Assembly: GCF_947488515.1 (NCBI RefSeq)
Contig: NZ_CANKZF010000001.1
Location: 1,674,001 to 1,738,000, forward strand
Direction of reading: 5' to 3'
Length of the DNA stretch: 64,000 nt
DNA from: an uncultured Nocardioides sp.
Lineage (GTDB): Bacteria > Actinomycetota > Actinomycetes > Propionibacteriales > Nocardioidaceae
Shown: positions 58,744-64,000 of the stretch, one piece after another
How positions within the stretch are numbered: position 1 is the first letter of the stretch
Layout of the letters: each line of letters begins with the position of its first letter
Translations under genes and position numbers: made by a program
The notes under the pieces: model-generated
Seen by the model: only the letters and a program-made list of their open reading frames with translations
Told to the model about the DNA's origin: nothing
Databases searched by the model: none

Positions 58744-59913
58744 ATGTCTGCACGACGTTGGACGGCCGTCCTGACCGGACTGGCCCTTCCTCTCGGGATC
58801 GTCGCCGCCACCACCTCGTCACCGGCGAACGCCATCCCCACCCAGTCGCACTGCGGCACCGAGGCCTCGGGCTCGGGCAACAACGGATTCGTCAACCACG
58901 CCCAGCTCTCCCGGACCCTCGAGAGCATCGAGCGCACCACCCAGGGCGTCGTCGACGTCGAGGTCGTGGGCGAGAGCAACCAGGGCCGCGAGATCTACAC
59001 CGCCCGCGTCGGCGAGGGCGACACCGTCGTCTTCGTCGAGTCGCAGATCCACGGCAACGAGAACCACGGCACCGAGGCGCTGCTCGACCTGCTCCGCCGC
59101 TGGGGCGGTTCGACGCCCGATGCGGTGGCGCTGCGCAAGGAGATCACGATCGTCGCGATCCCGCGGCTCAACGTCGACGGCGGCGAGCGCGACACCCGGC
59201 AGAACGAGATGACCTGGGCCGACGTCGTCGCCGCCTTCCCGCAGCTCGCGGGCGTCGCGCCGGCGTGGAACTACAACACGCGCGTCGGTGGGTTCGACGT
59301 CAACCGCGACTTCAACCCCGACCTCGACTACGTCCCGCAGCCGGCCGACTTCCCGGGCAACAGCGCCGACACCGGCTGGTACATCACGCCGGAGTCCCAG
59401 ACCGTCCGCGACGTCTACCGGGGACTGGAGGCCGAGTTCGGCACGGTCGACTACTTCGTCGACCTGCACAACCAGTGGTCCTGCTACGCCACCGAGGACC
59501 TCGAGCGCATGTCGCCGCTGTCCATCTCGGCGAAGTTCATCGAGGACCCGGCCGAGTTCGGCACGTGGCCGAAGTTCGACATGGAGGCGTCCGAGCGCGC
59601 CAACGTCGCGGTCTACGAGGCGCTCCAGGGCTACGGCAAGTCCGGCTACGGCGACGTGACGCTCTACCCGCAGGACACCAACCTGCCGGGTACCGCGCTC
59701 GGGTCGTTCGCCCTGCGCGGCAGTGCGGTCGTGCTCTTCGAGACGTCGAGCCAGACGCAGTACGACGGCATGAAGCGCAACGGCATGCTGCGCAAGCAGA
59801 TCGAGATCGGGCTCGGCGGCCTGGTCGACGCCGTCGCCGACGGCTCGATCGACACGCTCGACCCGTCGGTCTACGACACCATCCCGCAGCGGGTCTACCT
59901 GCCCGCCGACTGA
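58744..59913 (+). CDS. Secreted M14-family zinc carboxypeptidase
   Basis: 389 residues. A signal peptide (RRWTAVLTGLALPLGIVAATTSSPANA) leads the mature enzyme. Zinc ligands are in VESQIHGNENHGTEALLDLL (His about 103, Glu about 106) and VDYFVDLHNQWSCYATED (His about 240). The catalytic Glu is likely in SAVVLFETSSQTQYDGMKRNGML. It cleaves C-terminal or peptidoglycan-type residues outside the cell. ATG at 58744 chosen with GGAGA upstream; ATG 58732 in frame is an alternative. It is followed by a strong terminator. Confidence 0.87.
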   Translation: MSARRWTAVLTGLALPLGIVAATTSSPANAIPTQSHCGTEASGSGNNGFVNHAQLSRTLESIERTTQGVVDVEVVGESNQGREIYTARVGEGDTVVFVESQIHGNENHGTEALLDLLRRWGGSTPDAVALRKEITIVAIPRLNVDGGERDTRQNEMTWADVVAAFPQLAGVAPAWNYNTRVGGFDVNRDFNPDLDYVPQPADFPGNSADTGWYITPESQTVRDVYRGLEAEFGTVDYFVDLHNQWSCYATEDLERMSPLSISAKFIEDPAEFGTWPKFDMEASERANVAVYEALQGYGKSGYGDVTLYPQDTNLPGTALGSFALRGSAVVLFETSSQTQYDGMKRNGMLRKQIEIGLGGLVDAVADGSIDTLDPSVYDTIPQRVYLPAD

Positions 59914-59928
59914 CCGGAAGAAGATCGT

Positions 59929-59963
59929 GGAGGGTCCGAGCCACCTGGTGACTCGGACCCTCC
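59929..59963. terminator. Strong bidirectional terminator
   Basis: GGAGGGTCCGAG (59929-59940) and CTCGGACCCTCC (59952-59963) pair over 12 bases, with an inner CACC/GGTG pairing. It lies between the convergent M14 peptidase (stop 59913) and FAD monooxygenase (stop 59992). Confidence 0.85.
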
Positions 59964-59991
59964 CCGATCTCGAGGCTCCTCCGCGGGCCGC

Positions 59992-61365
59992 TCAGCCGGT
60001 CGCCATCAGCCGGGTCAGGGCCTCGAGCCCAGGAGCCGTGGCGGCCGCGAGCCGCTCGCGGACCCGGTCGAGCTCCGCGGACCCGGGGTGGTCGGCCGGG
60101 ATGCGGGCCGGGTTGATCGCCACGGTGTTGGACCACGCGGCGATGTCGGGCTCGGCGCCGAGGGCCATCGAGGCGCGGGTGCCGCGGACGTTCATGTCGG
60201 CCCACTGCTGCAGCGAGTTGCCGAAGCGCGACGGCGGGCACAGGCGGTTCTTCTCCGCGTCGTCGCGTCGGGTGGCCTCGACGTAGCCGATCGCGGCCGC
60301 GCTGAAGCACGGGAACCCCGCACGCACCGGCTGCACCGTGATCTCCTCCGGGCGCCAGACGGACACCAGTGGCGGGTTCTTCAGGCCGTCGGCGGCGCAG
60401 TGCACCACGACCGCGTCGTCCGCGACCCGCACCGTGGCGCCGTCCTCGAGCTCGAGGCGACCGCGCTCCACGTTGCGCAGGTGCCCGTGGCGTACGACGT
60501 TCTCGATGGATCGCAGCAGCTCGAGCTCCCACGTGCCGAGCGTCGGGGCCTTCGCCATCGTGGGCGTGACCGACGGGTCGATGCGCAGCATCACGCCGGC
60601 GTCCTCCAGGCGGAGGAACAGCTCGTCGAGCGACGACGAGGCCGCGGCCTCCTCGAAGGTCGTCGCCGGCACCCCGAGGAAGACCTCCGGGTCGGGCTGG
60701 ATCAGCGCCCGGTTGAGCATCCACGGGTCACGGGGCCGCACCCAGCAGATCGCGTCGGGGTCGACCCCTTGGCCGAGCAGCCACACGCAGGCGTCGGTGG
60801 CCGTCTTGCCCGAGCCGACGACGACGTACTGCCTCGGGGCCTCCTCGAGCCGGACGACGTCGTTGACGGTCACGGCGCGCGCGTCGTCGGCGACCGAGAA
60901 CGGTGCCGACGACTCGGCCGGGATGCTCGGCGCGAGGTAGTGGGCGTTGACGACGCGGCACGACGCCGGCACCTCCCACGTCTTCCCGGAGATGCGCGAG
61001 ACCACGGTGCGGCCGGCGACGTCGCACCCGGTGAGCACCTCGACCCGGCCCGTGCGGCGCAGCCGCTCGACGGCGCGGGCGTAGTAGTCGACGATCTCGG
61101 GCTGCGAGGCGCGCCCGTGCAGGCCCGCCTCGGGGCCCTGCTCCTGGACGTGCCCGCCGAGCACCGCCGAGGCGACGCCGTAGAACGTCGAGGACTGGTG
61201 CAGCCGGACGAACGGGTAGTCCTCCAGCCAGTGCCCGCCTGCGCCGTGGCGGCGGTCGACGATCGCGACGCGTGCCTCGGAGTGGTCGACCAGCGCGTCG
61301 GCGAAGCCCATCCCCATCGCGCCGGCACCCACCACGAGGTAGTCGACGTCCAGTGTGCGAGTCAT
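59992..61365 (-). CDS. Flavin-dependent NAD(P)-binding monooxygenase-like protein
   Basis: 457 residues. The FAD GxGxxG is YLVVGAGAMGMGFADALV (about 9-26), the second dinucleotide site PRQYVVVGSGKTATDACVWLLGQ (about 190-212). It resembles FAD/NAD(P)-binding proteins of the FMO/Baeyer-Villiger branch, but the FxGxxxHxxxW fingerprint is not evident, and DGLKNPPLVSVWRPEEITVQPVRAGFPCFSAAAIGYVEA is unusual for these. Start at ATG 61365; upstream in-frame extension is shadow. Convergent with the M14 gene. Substrate unknown. Confidence 0.75.
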   Translation of the reverse strand: MTRTLDVDYLVVGAGAMGMGFADALVDHSEARVAIVDRRHGAGGHWLEDYPFVRLHQSSTFYGVASAVLGGHVQEQGPEAGLHGRASQPEIVDYYARAVERLRRTGRVEVLTGCDVAGRTVVSRISGKTWEVPASCRVVNAHYLAPSIPAESSAPFSVADDARAVTVNDVVRLEEAPRQYVVVGSGKTATDACVWLLGQGVDPDAICWVRPRDPWMLNRALIQPDPEVFLGVPATTFEEAAASSSLDELFLRLEDAGVMLRIDPSVTPTMAKAPTLGTWELELLRSIENVVRHGHLRNVERGRLELEDGATVRVADDAVVVHCAADGLKNPPLVSVWRPEEITVQPVRAGFPCFSAAAIGYVEATRRDDAEKNRLCPPSRFGNSLQQWADMNVRGTRASMALGAEPDIAAWSNTVAINPARIPADHPGSAELDRVRERLAAATAPGLEALTRLMATG

Positions 61366-61462
61366 GGACACACGCTGGCACACCTTCGTGGCCCGCGCCC
61401 GGGGCGGCCGGTGCCGGTCCAGACGTGACACCGCCGAAACACGAGCCCGCCACACTGACGCC

Positions 61463-61927
61463 GTGCACATCACCCGCGCCGACTTCGACGATCCACGGCT
61501 GGCGGCGTTCCTGCAGGCCCACCTCGACGACATGGAGCCGACCGCGCCGCCGGAGAGCCGGCACGCGCTCGACCTGACGGCGCTGCAGGGGGACGGCGTA
61601 CGCCTGTGGGTGGGCACCGACGGTGCCGGGATCCTCGGCACGGTCGCACTGGCGGCGGTCGACGAGGGGCACGAGGAGCTGAAGAGCATGCGGACCGAGC
61701 CGCGCGCCCGGGGCACCGGTGTGGCGACGGGTCTGCTCGCCCATGCGCTCGACGACGCCCGGCGGCGCGGCGTGTCACGGGTCTCGCTCGAGACCGGCTC
61801 GATGGAGTTCTTCGAGCCGGCACGCCGGTTCTACGCGGGGGCCGGCTTCACGCCGTGCGAGCCCTTCGGCTCCTACATCGAGGACCCGCTGAGCAGCTTC
61901 ATGACGATGGAGCTGGGTCCGCGCTGA
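61463..61927 (+). CDS. GNAT-family N-acetyltransferase
   Basis: 154 residues. The acetyl-CoA pyrophosphate loop is MRTEPRARGTGVATGLLAHALDDARRRG (R-x-x-G-x-G/A, about 82-95 of the protein), with preceding strand LGTVALAAVDEG and the FYAGAGFTPCEPFG C-terminal strand. It acetylates an unknown amine. GTG start with CACACT 12 bases upstream. Its 3' end overlaps the convergent sensor kinase gene by 29 bases. Confidence 0.88.
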   Translation: MHITRADFDDPRLAAFLQAHLDDMEPTAPPESRHALDLTALQGDGVRLWVGTDGAGILGTVALAAVDEGHEELKSMRTEPRARGTGVATGLLAHALDDARRRGVSRVSLETGSMEFFEPARRFYAGAGFTPCEPFGSYIEDPLSSFMTMELGPR

Positions 61928-63704
61928 CGCGCTCGACGTACGCCGGCAGCGTCAGGGTCGCCGTCGTGCCGCGCCCGCGCTCGGAGTCGATTTCGATCGC
62001 GCCGCCGTGGCGGGCGACGATCCGCGCGACGATGGCCAGGCCGAGGCCGGTGCCGGGGCGCGAGAGCGCGGCCGGGTTGGTGGAGCGGAAGAACTCGCGG
62101 AACAGCTGCTCCCGGTCGGGCGCCGAGATGCCGATGCCGGTGTCCTCGACGGTGGCGACGACCGCGCTGCCCTGCGTCGTCACGCGCACGGTCACCCGGC
62201 CACCGGGATCGGTGTACTTGATCGCGTTGGAGGCGAGGTTGGTGAGCAGACGGTGCAGCTCCTCGGGCTCCCCGGGCACGAGCACCGGCTCGTCGGGGAG
62301 GTCGGACTCGCAGGTGACGCCACCGGCGGTGGCCGCGGCGTGGCACTCGTCGCAGACGTCGTGGACCACGCGCCGCAGGTCGACCGCGATGGGGTCGAAC
62401 TCACGGTGCGGGTCGGAGACCTGGGCCATGGTGAGCATGTCGTCGATGACGGCCCGCATCCGGGTGGCACCGCGGGTCGCGGCCGCGACGGACCGGCGGC
62501 CGTCCTCGTCGAGGCCCGAGGTGTCGAGGAGCTCGAGGTTGGCGCTCATCGAGAAGAGCGGGTTGCGCAGCTCGTGGCCCATCGTGTTGACCACCTCGAC
62601 GCGGTAGCTGTCGAGCTTGCGGAGCCGGTCGGCGATGGCGCGCTCGAGCTCGAGCTGGCGGGCCTTGCCGACCGCCAGGCCGAGGTCGCGGCCGATGTCG
62701 CGCGCCGCGTCGATCTCGATGTCGGTCCAGCGGCGTGCGTCGGAGACCCGGGTCAGGACCAGGAAGCCCACGCACTCGCGGCCGACCCCCAGCGGGACGA
62801 AGAGCACCGAGCCGATGCCGATCCGGTCGAGGAAGCCCACCAGGCGCTCGGCGTCGCCGCGGGCCAGGCCCGGCTGGTCGAGGCTGTTGCGGGAGAAGGG
62901 CGCGACGTACTGGTCCTCCCAGTAGCGGCGCGACAGGCGCACGACCACGTCGTCGATCTCGTCGAAGGGCGGCGCGTCGTAGGTGTTGCCGACGGCGTAG
63001 GACGTCGTGGTGGACCCGACCCCGTCGGGGTTGAACGCCGTCAGCCACATGCCGACGGCGTCGAAGCACGACACGACAGCCGACCGGCATGCCTCCAGCA
63101 CCAGCTCGAGCGTCGGCTCGCCGAGAGCCTGGCGCACGATCGCGCGGGCCTCCGTGGCCATCCGCACCTGCTCGCTGAGCTCCTCGCGCTCGAGGGCGAG
63201 GAGCACGAGGGTCCGCGCGAGACCGGCGTACCTGGTCAGCACCTCCATCTTCTCCGGCGACGGCAGCCGGCCGTCGTCGGGGATGTCGACCGACAGCAGG
63301 CCTCGCAGCCGGCCCTGGTCGTCGTGCAGCGGCGCGGCGAGGAGGTCGAGCGGGTGCCACGCGTCCTCGCCCTCGAGGGGGGTCACGTCGGGGATGTGGC
63401 TGTAGGCGAGGGCCTCGACGCTCGCCCGGTCGTGCGGCACGAAGCGCCACACGCCCCACTCGTCGGCGTCGCGGAGCTCGTTCTCGATCGACTCCGCCGG
63501 CACCTGCGTGCCGACGAACCCGTCCTCGACGCCGGCAGCGGCGACGACCTCGAACTGGCCGTCGCGGCGCAGCGTCAGCGACGACTGCGCGAAGCCGGCG
63601 AGGGTGGCGACACCCTCGACGAGGACCTGCAGATGCTGTCGCGTCTGCTCGTCCGCCCACGGAGACTCGGCATGGCGCCGTCCCGTGTCCGGTTCGTCGT
63701 GCAT
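61899..63704 (-). CDS. Sensor histidine kinase with two GAF domains, no TM
   Basis: 601 residues. Two GAF-like sensor regions (about 25-165 and 190-355: DLLAAPLHDDQGRLRGLLSVD; GSVLFVPLGVGRECVGFLVLTRV). HisKA H-box VVNTMGHELRNPLFSMSANLELL (phospho-His about 376), then the N-box LLTNLASNAIKYTD, G1 VEDTGIGIS, G2 GTGLGLAIVARIV, ending TLPAYV. There are no membrane segments, so it is cytoplasmic. No response regulator is in the window, hence orphan unless one lies to the right. ATG at 63704 with AGGGAG; an in-frame GTG at 63737, 11 bases from TAGAGT, could be a leaderless start. Confidence 0.93.
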   Translation of the reverse strand: MHDEPDTGRRHAESPWADEQTRQHLQVLVEGVATLAGFAQSSLTLRRDGQFEVVAAAGVEDGFVGTQVPAESIENELRDADEWGVWRFVPHDRASVEALAYSHIPDVTPLEGEDAWHPLDLLAAPLHDDQGRLRGLLSVDIPDDGRLPSPEKMEVLTRYAGLARTLVLLALEREELSEQVRMATEARAIVRQALGEPTLELVLEACRSAVVSCFDAVGMWLTAFNPDGVGSTTTSYAVGNTYDAPPFDEIDDVVVRLSRRYWEDQYVAPFSRNSLDQPGLARGDAERLVGFLDRIGIGSVLFVPLGVGRECVGFLVLTRVSDARRWTDIEIDAARDIGRDLGLAVGKARQLELERAIADRLRKLDSYRVEVVNTMGHELRNPLFSMSANLELLDTSGLDEDGRRSVAAATRGATRMRAVIDDMLTMAQVSDPHREFDPIAVDLRRVVHDVCDECHAAATAGGVTCESDLPDEPVLVPGEPEELHRLLTNLASNAIKYTDPGGRVTVRVTTQGSAVVATVEDTGIGISAPDREQLFREFFRSTNPAALSRPGTGLGLAIVARIVARHGGAIEIDSERGRGTTATLTLPAYVERVSADPAPSS

Positions 63705-63742
63705 CTCACTCCCTGCGTCGCGTCGCCCTCGCGGCACCCATG

Positions 63743-63748
63743 ACTCTA
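63743..63748 (-). promoter_or_regulatory. -10 hexamer TAGAGT for the sensor kinase
   Basis: Minus strand, 44 bases ahead of the ATG at 63704, or 11 bases ahead of a possible leaderless GTG at 63737. Confidence 0.4.
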
Positions 63749-63816
63749 AGCCTCCGGACCTGAGGAGCGCAGGGGTTCCTTGACACTGTGCAGAGATTCG
63801 GGCGATCAGGCACAGG

Positions 63817-64000
63817 TCAGTCGGCCTGGGCGGTCACCACGTCGAGCACGCGGCGTACGACGGGAGTCACCGCCTCGCGCGACCAGATGGCGTGCAGCTC
63901 GACCGGCCGGTCGGGGTCGGCGTCGACCCGCGTGTCGCCACCGTGGTGGGCCAGCTCCTTGAAGACCACGCCGTCGACGTGCAGCGACGCCGCCGACGCG
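63817..64000 (-). CDS. LysR-family regulator, C-terminal end (cut by the right edge)
   Basis: 61 codons plus stop are visible. The C-terminal segment GVVFKELAHHGGDTRV...PVELHAIWSREAVTPVVRRVLDVV matches the last strands and helix of the LysR substrate-binding domain. The start lies beyond the window. It is 112 bases upstream of the sensor kinase and on the same strand. Confidence 0.7.
   Translation of the reverse strand, partial: ASAASLHVDGVVFKELAHHGGDTRVDADPDRPVELHAIWSREAVTPVVRRVLDVVTAQAD

Noticed and set aside
1-64000. tRNA or rRNA genes
   Set aside because: No T-arm box (GGTTCGAnTCC) in a cloverleaf setting, no rRNA-like block seen.
1-64000. Insertion sequences, integrases or prophage
   Set aside because: No transposase, integrase or phage structural gene seen. 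Base and codon use is even apart from small dips.

Overview
The window is about 72% G+C by eye. Codons end in G or C, GTG starts are frequent and genes are tightly packed. It has a class I lysyl-tRNA synthetase, DUF3151 and DUF3817 proteins, a WXG100/type VII secretion gene set, and many probably leaderless genes. This points to a high-GC actinobacterium, most likely Nocardioidaceae (Nocardioides-like). The genus is inferred from gene content and style, not from a search. I saw no rRNA, tRNA, insertion sequence, prophage or CRISPR array. Most of the window looks chromosomal.

Layout. 1-3.05 kb: type VII secretion (WXG/EspC-like) genes, one cut by the left edge. 3.2-4.6 kb: a secreted DUF1906-peptidoglycan-binding protein. 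4.6-25 kb: purine genes in three minus-strand blocks (purS-purQ-DUF3817; purC-SRPBCC; purA-purD-DUF402-purB), separated by an acyl-CoA ligase, a large LuxR/ATPase regulator, a sulfotransferase, a propeller glycosidase-like protein, acylphosphatase and a 14-TM exporter. 23-29 kb: lipid kinase, TrmB/LuxR-like regulator, class I lysK, a lone AbiEi-like protein, thioesterase and DUF3151. 29.5-33.9 kb: a two-gene operon of a 1015-residue HEAT-like (probably DUF6493) protein and a SWIM zinc-finger protein. 34-41 kb: DUF3311 plus sodium:solute symporter, a second exporter, fba, a membrane protein plus sigma factor, and a septum-formation-domain protein. 41-51.5 kb: TrmH, DedA, pyrE, an aminotransferase, two membrane proteins, an ABC-2 exporter, isochorismatase and PfkB kinase, and a YihY protein. 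51.8-56.7 kb: a complete glucarate-to-2-oxoglutarate operon. 56.7-64 kb: methyltransferase, epimerase-like protein, M14 peptidase, FAD monooxygenase, GNAT, sensor kinase and the end of a LysR regulator.

How the genes work together. The purine enzymes cover the FGAM synthase accessory subunits, the GAR, SAICAR and adenylosuccinate-lyase steps and the AMP branch point; purF, purL, purM, purN, purE, purK and purH are not here. KdgD, the semialdehyde dehydrogenase and GudD turn D-glucarate into 2-oxoglutarate, with an HSL-type esterase as last gene. DUF3311/SSS and sigma/membrane-protein pairs are stop-start coupled.

The most unusual signals are outside or between known families: (1) a GGTGGCGGCA...TGCCGCCACC hairpin element in short arrays with the same ~72-bp period at two places 44 kb apart; (2) two further families of dispersed intergenic palindromes; (3) the HEAT-like/SWIM operon; (4) a rigid -10 hexamer (TAGGnT type) 11-13 bases ahead of at least 16 start codons; (5) a terminator-like hairpin in the purA leader; and (6) a perfect 24-bp palindrome at 48716-48739.
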